A stretch of DNA of 42,482 nucleotides from a virus: positions 1 to 42,482 of IMG/VR virus record IMGVR_UViG_3300031715_000012, one strand, 5' to 3'. The notes under the pieces were generated by a model. That model made no database searches and was not told the origin of the DNA. It saw only the letters and a program-made list of their open reading frames with translations. Each line of letters opens with the position of its first letter. The first letter of the stretch is position 1. This document shows, in pieces, positions 1-7,987 of this stretch. The translations under genes were made by a program, and so were the position numbers.

Positions 1-1
1 T

Positions 2-127
2 GTCGAGCTCGCGCGGCGTCGTGCTCAGGAATTCGGCGCGAGTAAGCGCGAGTCGACGCCGGGCCCGGAAGTATAACCAGGCTGGCTCAGCGGCTCGGGC
101 GTCGCCACGGGCGCCGGATCCATTCCC
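2..127. repeat. Terminal direct repeat, left copy
   Basis: These 126 bases are identical to 42357-42482; base 1 (t) differs from the corresponding 42356 (g). Such an exact end overlap is what a circular or circularly permuted genome gives on assembly, and the length is close to a common assembler k-mer. It is therefore more likely an assembly overlap than a true short terminal repeat. The tail chaperone reading frame continues correctly through it. Confidence 0.95.
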
Positions 128-501
128 TCGGCTTCCGGCGCCAGCTCTTTTTTTGCCGCGGGATCCGCCTTCGGCATCGACTGGGTCACGGCCTTCGCCA
201 TCTGCACCGAGATCTCGCCGGCATTTGAGAAATCGACCAGCGCGCCCAGCTCCTCGAGCGTGACCGGCGCTGTCCACTTGCCGTCGGCGAACACGTGCAG
301 CCCGGCCCACAGGCATTGGAGCCAGCGCTGCGGATCCTGGCGGACGTCGATCTTCTCGAAGTTTTCCTGCACGAAGAGCGAGTCGCCGGCCAGCTGCTTG
401 TACAGGATGACGGCGTGCATCGGGTAGGCGAGCGGCCGCTCGACGCCGCGGATCCGCACCGTGATCGGGTCGCCCGAGATTTCCTTGTCGAGAACGTCCA
501 T
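25..501 (-). CDS. Tail assembly chaperone, short form (gpG-like)
   Basis: 158-residue protein just before (in transcription) the frameshift extension and upstream of the tape measure gene, the standard place of the gpG/gpT chaperones that hold the tape measure during tail assembly. The N-terminal half is a compact domain (DPITVRIRGVERPLAYPMHA near residues 10-30); the C-terminal tail from about residue 108 is rich in Pro, Ala and Glu and stops with TGA at 27-25. An A-run at codons 116-118 is a canonical -1 slippery site, and the -1 frame is open across the contig join for about 140 further codons. The family call rests on position, size and frameshift architecture rather than on strong sequence similarity. 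Confidence 0.8.
   Translation of the reverse strand: MDVLDKEISGDPITVRIRGVERPLAYPMHAVILYKQLAGDSLFVQENFEKIDVRQDPQRWLQCLWAGLHVFADGKWTAPVTLEELGALVDFSNAGEISVQMAKAVTQSMPKADPAAKKELAPEAEGMDPAPVATPEPLSQPGYTSGPGVDSRLLAPNS
148..154 (-). promoter_or_regulatory. Programmed -1 ribosomal frameshift slippery site
   Basis: On the minus strand the zero-frame codons read GCA AAA AAA GAG, so the heptamer A AAA AAA sits exactly in the X XXY YYZ register and is followed by G. After a one-base slip the ribosome continues in a frame that has no stop from 148 through the contig join to 42075. This matches the known lambda-like G/GT arrangement. The expected protein is about 118 + 142 = 260 residues. No downstream pseudoknot was worked out. 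Confidence 0.8.
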
Positions 502-554
502 GGGGATTCAGCCTTTCACTGGCCACTGGCCACTAGACCCTGGCCACTGTGATT

Positions 555-1133
555 TTACGACCAGGTTGCGGTGATGGTGCCGACGACCTTGATGCCGCCA
601 GAGAACGTGATCGCCTTGTTGTACTCGGCGCCGAATTTGAAGTCGGAGACGTAGCCCTGGAAAACGAACGTCGAACCATCGGTCGTGGTCAGCTTCCAGT
701 AGTACAGAGCGGCGAGGCCTCCGGTTTCGAGGTTCGCGAGCAGGGCCTGGGTGGTGGGATCGGTGGGGTTCATCACGCCGTCGAAGGTGACGTCGCTGCC
801 ATCGACCAACGTTTTCATGTACTCCTTGAAGACGGCGCCGCTGATGTTCGGCGAATCGAGGTTGGTGATGTCGTCGAAGTCGGCCTTGAGGCCGCCGAAC
901 TTCACGTTCTTCAGCTGCGCGACGTTGGTGTAGCTGCTGCCGGCGGTGCCGCCCGAGGCCAGGTGCGAGCCATAGCCGGGGTAGGCGACGGTGGTGCCAA
1001 ACACGAACGGCGCCAGGGAGAAGATCCACAACAGGATCTTCAGGCCCTTCAGCGCCAGGGTGCCGGCAGTGAGAACGATGAGAACGGCCCCGAGAGGCGT
1101 GGCCGCGAAAACCGCGAGGGCAAGTGGGAACAT
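555..1133 (-). CDS. Tail tube paralogue with N-terminal membrane segments
   Basis: 192 residues. From about residue 50 it parallels the adjacent tail-tube protein: PGYGS then a TxVAQLK-type motif, then a DG-rich beta region ending in a hydrophobic strand. The first 46 residues are instead almost wholly hydrophobic (MFPLALAVFAATPLGAVLIV and a second segment LKGLKILLWIFSLAPFVFG), predicting two membrane helices. The start is well supported: AAAGGAG lies 8 nt before the ATG. A GTG at the VFGTT position would remove the helices but has no Shine-Dalgarno. A tube subunit anchored in a membrane is not expected, so the mature form could be processed. It may be a minor or alternative tube subunit. Confidence 0.75.
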   Translation of the reverse strand: MFPLALAVFAATPLGAVLIVLTAGTLALKGLKILLWIFSLAPFVFGTTVAYPGYGSHLASGGTAGSSYTNVAQLKNVKFGGLKADFDDITNLDSPNISGAVFKEYMKTLVDGSDVTFDGVMNPTDPTTQALLANLETGGLAALYYWKLTTTDGSTFVFQGYVSDFKFGAEYNKAITFSGGIKVVGTITATWS

Positions 1134-1166
1134 TGGAATTTCTCCTTTAAGCGAACTGGGAATTTT

Positions 1167-1598
1167 TCAGGCTGCGCCGGCGGGGCCGGTGAGAGCGCCC
1201 TGCACGCGGATCTTCGCGGTGAAGCCCATGGCCTTGGCGACATCGATCGAGAACGGCACGAACTCGCTGAGGAAGCCGCGCCAGGTCCAGACCGTGATGC
1301 CATCCGAAAGCAGCAGCTTCCACCAGGCGAGTGTCAGATTCGCGTGCACGGTGCCGAGCTCGAGCTGCGAACCATCGGCCGGGGAGAGCACGCCTTCGAG
1401 ATTGATCTCGCCGGAATCGAAGCGCGCGGCCAGCGGCGCCATGCTGTTGCCGGCGGTGAGAATGTTGGTCTGGTCGACCATGGTCTGCTTCGAGCCTTGC
1501 GGCAGGATCTTGCGCAGCTGCGCGACCGTGGTGTAAGTGGCACCATCGAGCGAGCAGCTCAGCTTCGAGCCGTAGCCGGGGACTGCAGTTGTCGTCAT
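1167..1598 (-). CDS. Major tail tube protein
   Basis: 143 residues beginning MTTTAVPGYGSKLS, with TTVAQLRKI near residues 23-31 and a C-terminal beta-rich half (DGITVWTWRGFLSEF). Size, start motif and position between the tail terminator and the chaperone G fit the lambda gpV/SPP1 gp17.1 class of tube-forming proteins that polymerise around the tape measure. It lacks a hydrophobic N-terminus, unlike its paralogue immediately downstream, so it is the better candidate for the main tube subunit. Two copies of CCTAAGG lie just upstream of its start (about 1602-1616). Confidence 0.75.
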   Translation of the reverse strand: MTTTAVPGYGSKLSCSLDGATYTTVAQLRKILPQGSKQTMVDQTNILTAGNSMAPLAARFDSGEINLEGVLSPADGSQLELGTVHANLTLAWWKLLLSDGITVWTWRGFLSEFVPFSIDVAKAMGFTAKIRVQGALTGPAGAA

Positions 1599-1610
1599 GA
1601 CCTAAGGTGC

Positions 1611-2084
1611 CTAAGGTTGCGCGAACGACCCCTGCTCGCTGTAGAACGCGCGCAGGCGCAACACGGAGCGGAAGACGTAGCCGCCGCCGCCGAGATCATA
1701 GGGGTCGTCGGCATCCATGCTCACCGAGTAGAACTGGATCGCGGTGCCATCGGCGAGCGTGGTGCCAAGATTCTTCAGCACATCGCGCACGGCCTGCGAG
1801 AGCCGCCGCGCCGTGACCTGGTCGTCGGCGTAGCTGTCGAACTGGAATTCGCCATCCATGGTGTCGCTGACGCCGTCGAGCGTCTCGCCGGCCGGCAGCG
1901 TCTCGACCAGATGCAACACGATGTAGGGCCGCGGCGCCTGCTTCTCCGCCAGCGAAAAGTAAACGCTGTACTGCGGCGTGGCCCCAACCGCCGGCAGCGG
2001 GGCGAGCAGCCCTTGCACGCTGCCCGCACCCCCGTTCTGGGTGAGAAAGTTAAACAGCCCTCCGCAAACAGCTCGCACGGCCAT
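1611..2084 (-). CDS. Tail terminator / tail completion protein (DUF3168-like)
   Basis: 157 residues from ATG 2084, 28 bp after the preceding fibre gene. The pattern MAVRAVCGGLFNFLTQNGG, then PYIVLHLVETLPAG, then DGEFQFDSYADDQVTARRLS and a late RSVLRLRAFY strand fits the DUF3168 tail completion family, which caps the tail tube and joins it to the head. Its neighbour downstream is the tube protein, as in other siphoviruses. The reading frame is open upstream into the fibre gene, but that part is a shadow. The family assignment is from recalled pattern. Confidence 0.75.
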   Translation of the reverse strand: MAVRAVCGGLFNFLTQNGGAGSVQGLLAPLPAVGATPQYSVYFSLAEKQAPRPYIVLHLVETLPAGETLDGVSDTMDGEFQFDSYADDQVTARRLSQAVRDVLKNLGTTLADGTAIQFYSVSMDADDPYDLGGGGYVFRSVLRLRAFYSEQGSFAQP

Positions 2085-2112
2085 GGGATTCAGTCGTTCG
2101 CTGGGCTGCGTT

Positions 2113-4857
2113 TCATTGCGGAATCTCGATGAACCAACCGGCCCCGCCCGGTCCGCCGTTCCCAGCCGTGCCCGTGGCTCCCGTGCCGCCGGCGCCGCCG
2201 CCCACGTTAAAGGTTGCTCCGTTGTCGGTGAGGTTCGGTGATCGAATGATGACGGCGCCGCCGCCGCCGCCGCCGCCGCCCCCAATGTTTGAGCCGCCCG
2301 CTCCGCCGTTCCCCCCGGTGACTGTGAAAATCGCCGTGTTCGAGAGAACGACAAAAGGCGCGTCCAGGATGATGACTCCGCCCCCGGTTCCAGCAGCTCC
2401 TCCGCTGCTGCCGCCCGCGCCGCCAGGCGCGCCGCCCGCCAGGTTTCCCTCTACTTCGCCAGGACCGAAGTCCAAAATTGAATTTTCGTAATATGAACTG
2501 GAACTCATGGCAGCGCCGGCGCTGCCGGCTGGAGTGCCGGAGGTGCCAGCCGCGCCGCCAGCGAGCACCGCTGCCACGCCGCCCTGGAAAAGGTTCTTGC
2601 TGGCCCCTCCGGCCGCGCCCGCGGCCGCGCCATAACCGCCGCCGCCGCCAGCTGCTCCTATGTCCCCTGACGCCACTGTATTCCCACTTGCCACGATAGT
2701 GCAGTAGGGGCCGATGGTGATTGTTCCGGTTGCGCGAATGATGTATGGTTTCCCGCTCGTGCTGTCGGTGAGCACCGTGGGCGTGCCGCTGGTGCCGCTG
2801 CAGCTGAAATTCCCGACGTAAAACACTCCTGGGGTTACCGTCGCGCTCGTCGTGTTCGTGCTCGTGCTGGTGCCGTTGCCGTAGTAGGCAAGCCATCCCG
2901 GCGGCAGCATCGTGACCTGCGCGGGATCGTTCGCATTCGCCTGAGAGTAAGGCTGAGACAGCACCGCTCCGGTGATCTTGCGGCCGCCCGATGAGCTCGT
3001 GCTGTTCAAAATGCACGGCGCGGTAGTGCTGCCCTGGCCAAAGGTGCCCGGGCACGGGTTGGCAACGTCAGTCACCACGTCGACATTGCTGAAACCGATT
3101 GTGGAGGTTCCCCGGTCGACGGTGTTTCCGTAGCTCGCAAAGGTGTCAAGGTATGCGATCTGGCAAGGAACCGAGCCGCATTGCGCCGGAGCGCCGCCAT
3201 TGTTGGCCGTCGAGATGCCGTGCAACGTGACCCCGTACGTTAGATTTTGTGGCCCCAGCCACACGCTTCTAGCCGTGTACTCGTTGTGCATCGGCGCCAC
3301 GTCGATGCGGCCGATTGCCTCGGCAACCAGATCGTTGTTTATCCAGGCGCTCGAAGTTCCAGTGCAGGTGCCGAGCTCCATTTGGCCATTGGGGCCGTCA
3401 GAAGCGTTCGAAGACGTCAGTGCGTAGGCCTCGTAAATGTGGCAGTCGGTTTCCCAATTCGTCATGCCGAATAGGGGGCCGGCCACGCTGCCCACCGGCG
3501 TGAAGGTCACGCCGCCGTTACCGGGACCGCAGTTCTGCAGGTGATAGCTGGCGTGGCCGAAGCCAACATTGAAATCGGCCGACTGAAAACTTTTGTCGGC
3601 AATCGTGCAGGCAGCCGCTGGGCCCTGATTCGCGGCTCTGGTGCCGGTCTGTTGCTGATTGTCGAAATTCACCCAGGCCTGAAGGTCAGTGGCCTCTTCG
3701 GTGTTCGTGGTGAAGATGCCGACAAAGCCGGCAACGCCTTCCCCGTCTAAGAAGATTTTCCCGATCTTGCCGCCCTGAGCCGTCTCGTAGCTTGAGCCGT
3801 TCGAGCCTGCGACCCAGAGCAGAGGAGTGATGTTGGGCTGGTAGATGACGTAGAAATACGAGGTCGAGGCAACCAGCCCGGTGAAGCCATTCAAGGGCAG
3901 ATTCAGTGTGAGCGTGTAGGTGGGCTCGGTCCCACTTTTTGCCAGAATCTGGGCAGAGTGGCAGGTTCCCGCGGATCCGCTTCGGCAGTTCGCCACCGTG
4001 GGCGAGGCGTTGGGCGCGAACACGATGTAGCCGCCAACCGTGAGCAGGTTGGCGCAGTTGGCGGTGCCGGTGTTGGTCTTGGTGACTCCGCGCCACGAAC
4101 TGGTGCACGAGCCGTTGGTGCCATCGGTCACGGCTGGAACCGTAATCTGGCTGGTCGCGAGAGAGCTCGGCGTGGTGAAGCTGCTGGCGATAAAGACCAG
4201 AGGTTCTTCACCGGAAGTGTTGGTGAAGGCCGTGGCTGCCGGGTAATTGTTGGGGCCGCATCCGCCAGAAGTAGCGCAAAACTCGAGCATCTCATTCGAG
4301 CCCGGCGCGGTTTTCTCGCCCTGGCCAGGTTCGTCGGCGTCAATGATGTCAGCCGGGCCCGTCGTCCACCCCACTGATGTGACGATCTCGATTCCTGGCG
4401 CCTTTTTGATTTTGTAGACGCAGCCCGTATTGGAGTGAGTGGCCCGGGCGTAGCCAATGGGATCGGTGTTGGCATAGTACTTCCCTGGGGCCAGACCTTC
4501 GAGCGTGACCCCGCCGGCGCCGATGCCTATGTTGCACTGCAAAGCAAGAATCTGGCCGATGACCAGGCCAATGTCGCTGCTCGCGCCCGCCCAGCCTGGG
4601 TAATCGACGACCCTCATATAGTCTGGGATGTTCACCGCCACGCCATTGCCCGGAGAGACGCTGCCCACCGAGCAGCTTTTGATTTGGCCATTGGCGGAGT
4701 TGTACCAGAGTCGACCGGCCGTGCAGGCGTTGGGATCGCTGGTTACGGTGACCGGCACCGGCGGCGAGCTGACGCTAGTGGCGCCGTTTCCGTTCTGGGC
4801 CGCGCACACGCACAAGCTGAGCAGCGCGGCCGCGACAACTGTTTTCAGGAATCGCAT
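2113..4857 (-). CDS. Large secreted tail fibre / adhesin with glycine-rich tip
   Basis: 914 residues. A clear Sec-type signal peptide opens the protein (MRFLKTVVAAALLSLCVCAA, then QNGNG), and GGAGA lies 9 nt before the ATG. Residues about 30-700 are low-charge, Thr/Ser/Gly/Asn-rich and beta-rich, with many Cys residues in pairs, as in extracellular beta-helical proteins. The C-terminal ~200 residues carry repeated Gly-rich blocks, including runs such as GGGGGYG and nine consecutive Gly residues, separated by short beta strands. This resembles the poly-glycine sandwich tip of gp38-type fibre adhesins (family knowledge, inferred here). It sits between head closure and tail terminator genes, an unusual place for fibres. 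Receptor binding is the likely role. Confidence 0.7.
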   Translation of the reverse strand: MRFLKTVVAAALLSLCVCAAQNGNGATSVSSPPVPVTVTSDPNACTAGRLWYNSANGQIKSCSVGSVSPGNGVAVNIPDYMRVVDYPGWAGASSDIGLVIGQILALQCNIGIGAGGVTLEGLAPGKYYANTDPIGYARATHSNTGCVYKIKKAPGIEIVTSVGWTTGPADIIDADEPGQGEKTAPGSNEMLEFCATSGGCGPNNYPAATAFTNTSGEEPLVFIASSFTTPSSLATSQITVPAVTDGTNGSCTSSWRGVTKTNTGTANCANLLTVGGYIVFAPNASPTVANCRSGSAGTCHSAQILAKSGTEPTYTLTLNLPLNGFTGLVASTSYFYVIYQPNITPLLWVAGSNGSSYETAQGGKIGKIFLDGEGVAGFVGIFTTNTEEATDLQAWVNFDNQQQTGTRAANQGPAAACTIADKSFQSADFNVGFGHASYHLQNCGPGNGGVTFTPVGSVAGPLFGMTNWETDCHIYEAYALTSSNASDGPNGQMELGTCTGTSSAWINNDLVAEAIGRIDVAPMHNEYTARSVWLGPQNLTYGVTLHGISTANNGGAPAQCGSVPCQIAYLDTFASYGNTVDRGTSTIGFSNVDVVTDVANPCPGTFGQGSTTAPCILNSTSSSGGRKITGAVLSQPYSQANANDPAQVTMLPPGWLAYYGNGTSTSTNTTSATVTPGVFYVGNFSCSGTSGTPTVLTDSTSGKPYIIRATGTITIGPYCTIVASGNTVASGDIGAAGGGGGYGAAAGAAGGASKNLFQGGVAAVLAGGAAGTSGTPAGSAGAAMSSSSYYENSILDFGPGEVEGNLAGGAPGGAGGSSGGAAGTGGGVIILDAPFVVLSNTAIFTVTGGNGGAGGSNIGGGGGGGGGAVIIRSPNLTDNGATFNVGGGAGGTGATGTAGNGGPGGAGWFIEIPQ

Positions 4858-4889
4858 GAGGATTGTCTCCTGGAAAAATCGAGGGCTAC

Positions 4890-6314
4890 CTAAGTGCCGG
4901 TGACGGCCACCGAGGCCCCAGTGCTGGCGGCGATCACATAGACCAGGTTCGTGTTCGAGAGACTCCAGCAGGCCGTCTGGCCAGGCTGCAGTGGAAAGCC
5001 CGTGGAAGTGGTGACGCCGGAGGGCCCCACGTAGATGTTGATCGTGTTCGCGGGCAGCGCGGTGACGCAGAAGGAATGCGCCGCGTTCGAACTGAGCGCG
5101 ACGGCCGACGCGGTCACCGCCTGCTGGAAGCCGATCAGCGTGCCAAAGCCGGTGGGCTGCGTGTTGACCGCCCCGATCGTATTGGCTCCCGCGGGCAACG
5201 CCGCACTTACATTCACCTTGAGGTTTGCGCTCGAGTCGAGCTGCAGAGGTTCTTGCTGGCCAGTCGACGGCGTGGGCGCGCTAGCGTTGTAAGTGCCGCC
5301 TGCAGCGACAGAATTGGCGGCCGCGGTGGCTCCGGCAGCGGCATCGACTGCCGCGCCGGCGTTGCCGAGCAGATCGACTTTGCCGACCGTATTCGCACCG
5401 GCGGGCAACGCGCCCACAATCGACGCGGGGGTGCTGGGCGCGAAAGCAACCGAGATGGTGCCGGCGCTGGGATAGGTTCCGCAGGTGTAGGTCGCGATCC
5501 ACGCATCGCCTGTGGGGTTGGTGGGGTTCACGGCGAACAGCTGGGTGGAATTGCCTGGGGTGAAGGTGATGGTGGCTTGCGCCGCGCTCGCCGGTGCGCC
5601 CGTGTTCGGCTGGTAGGCAAGAGCGATCTGGCACCCGGAAGGCGAGCCCGCGATGGATGCGCCGCTGATTTCGAGCGTGCCCGTGCCGGCGAAGTCGGGG
5701 ATCCTTACTGCTCCGCTCGTGGCTGTGGCAGTCGCCGACTGCGCGCTGAACAGCGTGGCAAAGAGGCTGAGCGCAACTCCGCCCATTTGCTGGATGTTGG
5801 TGTTCTGCGTGCTCGGGAAGTTGCTGACAGTGACGCTGCCGCCGCTGGTGCCGCCGCCCGCGGGGTTGTTGGTGTAGCCGAAGATGATGACCGTGACTAT
5901 GCCCGAACCGGTGATCGTGGGCGTGAGCTGCATGAAGTTTGTGGGTGACGTCGCGGTCGTGTTGGCATACGACCCAGCCGAGGTCATGGCTCCGATCGTC
6001 GCCGCAGCGATGACGCCGCCAGTGCTCCAGGATCCGCTAATACCGGTGGCGGAGGAGTCAAGCGAGAGCGTGGCACCCGTGACCGTGCCTGAGGGCACGA
6101 AGATCACCTGCCAGAAGGTCAGGCCGCTGACGCTGAAACCGCCCACGGGGCCGGAGGCGGAAGTGAAGTTGCACTTCTCGCCGAGCTGGAAGGCCGACTG
6201 ATTTGGCGTGATCTGGACGCAGGGAGGGGACTGGGCATTCCCGGCAGGCACCAGGCAGAGCAGAAAGAACGCGAGCAGTCCGATGATCGTTGGAGCATGG
6301 CGTTGCCGTCTCAT
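4890..6314 (-). CDS. Secreted fibre-like structural protein
   Basis: 474 residues from ATG 6314, which has GAGG 7 nt upstream; an earlier ATG at 6347 overlaps the previous stop as ATGA and would add 11 residues. The N-terminus is a signal peptide (IIGLLAFFLLCLVPAGNAQ). The body is poor in charge and rich in Thr, Ser, Ala and Gly, with several Cys. The last ~80 residues (a SSNAAHSF, NIYVGPSGVTTSTGF, LQPGQTACWSLSNTN, VYVIA series) match a module often seen at the end of phage structural proteins. There is an internal duplication of LPAGANT(V/I)G. The role is probably a fibre or decoration; the exact function is unknown. Confidence 0.65.
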   Translation of the reverse strand: MRRQRHAPTIIGLLAFFLLCLVPAGNAQSPPCVQITPNQSAFQLGEKCNFTSASGPVGGFSVSGLTFWQVIFVPSGTVTGATLSLDSSATGISGSWSTGGVIAAATIGAMTSAGSYANTTATSPTNFMQLTPTITGSGIVTVIIFGYTNNPAGGGTSGGSVTVSNFPSTQNTNIQQMGGVALSLFATLFSAQSATATATSGAVRIPDFAGTGTLEISGASIAGSPSGCQIALAYQPNTGAPASAAQATITFTPGNSTQLFAVNPTNPTGDAWIATYTCGTYPSAGTISVAFAPSTPASIVGALPAGANTVGKVDLLGNAGAAVDAAAGATAAANSVAAGGTYNASAPTPSTGQQEPLQLDSSANLKVNVSAALPAGANTIGAVNTQPTGFGTLIGFQQAVTASAVALSSNAAHSFCVTALPANTINIYVGPSGVTTSTGFPLQPGQTACWSLSNTNLVYVIAASTGASVAVTGT

Positions 6315-6343
6315 AGTTTGCCTCTTGTCGTGGAGAAGTGAAT

Positions 6344-7117
6344 TCATCGCAGTCCAGGGAAAACGCCCAGCTCGCGCAGCCTTACTCCTGCGTTGGGGCC
6401 GCTGTTATCGAGCATGGAGACCTCGTTCGAAAACGCGGCATTCGAGATGCCGCTGCCTGGCACCGCAGGGTAGATCTGCCCCATGTCGAGTGGGCCTGTG
6501 GTGGCCGTCACGGTGGGCGTTGAACTGAAGCCGGAGCCCGCAAAGCCTGAGCCACCGCCCGAGATATCCATCTGATCGCACGAATAGATCGAGTCCTGAT
6601 AAGCGGTGCCATTCCAGTTGGTGCAGGTGGGGAACACTGCTCCCGTGCCACCCCCGCCGGAGAAGACGAAGCCCGGCGAGTTTGCCCGGCCGGTGCTGAG
6701 TCCATAGTTGTAGCCGCTTCCACCGCTGGTGAGCGTCACGCTGGTTACGCAGTCGAGGGCTCCTGGGCACGCGTTGCTCGAACCGGCGGTGCCGATCGTG
6801 GCCGTGGCAGTGGCGGCCGTGGGCGCCGGCGCCCAGTCGGCCACGACGTAGTAATACGTGACGCCGGGCGTGACCGCGGTGTCGAGATAGCTGCAGCACG
6901 CAACGCCGGTGGCGATCTCGGCGTAGGGGCACGGGGTTACCGCCGGGGAGGTCCAGCCGCAGTTGCCGTTGCCCGAGGTTGTGCTGCGCCAGACGCTGTA
7001 ATTCTGGATGCCGCTGGTAGTCGATGCCGTCCAGGTGAGCTTGATGCCGTGCTGGGCCAGGGCCTGACAAGAGAGCAGAAACCCGAGAAGCGCGACCTGG
7101 ATTGCCCGGTTGCTCAT
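6344..7117 (-). CDS. Secreted fibronectin type III-containing structural protein
   Basis: 257 residues. Signal peptide MSNRAIQVALLGFLLSCQ followed by ALAQ. Residues about 23-90 form a fibronectin type III-like domain (HGIKLTWTAS, QNYSVWRS, YLDTAVTPGVTYYYVV) with six Cys residues, which suggests disulphides and an oxidising location. The rest is Gly/Ser/Thr-rich, with SGGSGY and SGGGSGF repeats. GGAG lies 8 nt before the ATG. Fn3 domains are common in tail proteins as surface-binding modules; a signal peptide on one is not. It is the first of three consecutive secreted genes. Confidence 0.65.
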   Translation of the reverse strand: MSNRAIQVALLGFLLSCQALAQHGIKLTWTASTTSGIQNYSVWRSTTSGNGNCGWTSPAVTPCPYAEIATGVACCSYLDTAVTPGVTYYYVVADWAPAPTAATATATIGTAGSSNACPGALDCVTSVTLTSGGSGYNYGLSTGRANSPGFVFSGGGGTGAVFPTCTNWNGTAYQDSIYSCDQMDISGGGSGFAGSGFSSTPTVTATTGPLDMGQIYPAVPGSGISNAAFSNEVSMLDNSGPNAGVRLRELGVFPGLR

Positions 7118-7513
7118 TCACGAGGCTCCGCCGGCGTTCGAGCCGATTTCGAAGCAGTAGATTTTTAGCTGCACCCGCAGCTCGTCGGGATCCTCGATGG
7201 CGGCGATCTGGAAGTTGCGCTCGCCGCCCGCGTCGAGGTACTGAATGGTCATGTTCTCCGCGGCTCCCTGAGCGTACTGAATCACCACCAGGTGGGTGAC
7301 GCGCTGCGCGATCTGCTGCGCCTTGTCGAGTTCGTCGCCGGCCAGGGCATAGAGCGCTGCCCAGCAGCTGAAGGCCGCCGACGGCGCGCCCATGCTGTTG
7401 TCGACGGGGCTGCGCACCGCCGGCGAGTAGAACGTGATCTGCCGGTTGAGCGCGCCCAGGGCCACGTATTGCCCTGGGCGCGGCAGCCCGGCGCTAAGAC
7501 GGCGGAGCGGCAT
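7118..7513 (-). CDS. Head closure protein (SPP1 gp16-like head-tail adaptor)
   Basis: 131 residues. The pattern LNRQITFYSPAV near residue 22, a central FSCWAALYALAGDELDKAQQ, VTHLVVIQYAQG, then an ERNFQIAAIEDPDE strand and LKIYCFE at the end fits the phage head-tail joining family (gp16/FII class), which closes the portal channel after packaging. The ATG overlaps the stop of the upstream gene (TGATG). It follows the connector by one gene, as expected for the neck module. Confidence 0.75.
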   Translation of the reverse strand: MPLRRLSAGLPRPGQYVALGALNRQITFYSPAVRSPVDNSMGAPSAAFSCWAALYALAGDELDKAQQIAQRVTHLVVIQYAQGAAENMTIQYLDAGGERNFQIAAIEDPDELRVQLKIYCFEIGSNAGGAS

Positions 7514-7965
7514 CAGTTGTACTGAACGACGGCAAACTTCATGGTGGCGGCGCTGCAGGCCAGCGCGATCGATGTGCCCGAGATCCAGCCCGTCTGATAT
7601 TTCATCTGCACGGCCGCGATGGCTCCGGCCGCGAGCGAGTAAGCCGTCAGCGAAGTGTCGCTGCGCCCGAAAGGATCGGGCACGCTGGTGACGGTGAAGG
7701 TGCCGGCGCTGCCCGCGGTGTTGTTCACGAGCAGGACCTCGCGGCCGGTGGAGACGAACGAATTGCCGTTCACGTTGTCGCAGGCAGTGAAGGCGACGAC
7801 CAGCTGGCCGGCGGTGACGGCGACGTTGTTCTGCACCAGCACGATCGTCGACAGCGCCGTCGGCGTGGCAAAAGCCGGCAGGGCGAACATGAGCAGCGCG
7901 GCCAGCACGCAGGTGGCTTTCTTCAGAAACGACGGGCTGCTGTAAACAGTTTGCTGTGTCTTCAT
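7513..7965 (-). CDS. Decoration-like structural protein with signal peptide
   Basis: 150 residues. The N-terminus is a textbook signal peptide (FLKKATCVLAALLMFALPAF, AxA cleavage site near residue 34), with GGAGAA 7 nt before the ATG. The mature part contains GNSFVSTGREVLLVNNT followed by PDPFGRSDTS and a late beta strand, a pattern seen in small phage head proteins encoded next to the connector. Thus a virion-type domain appears fused to an export signal. It may be exported to the envelope, or the N-terminus may act as a membrane anchor during assembly. No biochemical function is known. Confidence 0.65.
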   Translation of the reverse strand: MKTQQTVYSSPSFLKKATCVLAALLMFALPAFATPTALSTIVLVQNNVAVTAGQLVVAFTACDNVNGNSFVSTGREVLLVNNTAGSAGTFTVTSVPDPFGRSDTSLTAYSLAAGAIAAVQMKYQTGWISGTSIALACSAATMKFAVVQYN

Positions 7966-7987
7966 GGGTAAGTTCTCCTGGCGAAAG

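Noticed and set aside
2-127. True short terminal repeats as in T7-type genomes
   Set aside because: The length is close to an assembler k-mer, a coding frame runs through it, and an HNH nuclease with P27-like terminase suggests cos packaging instead.
549-2132. 527-codon plus-strand ORF
   Set aside because: Antisense to two tail-tube genes and the tail terminator, with no ribosome binding site or recognisable domain.
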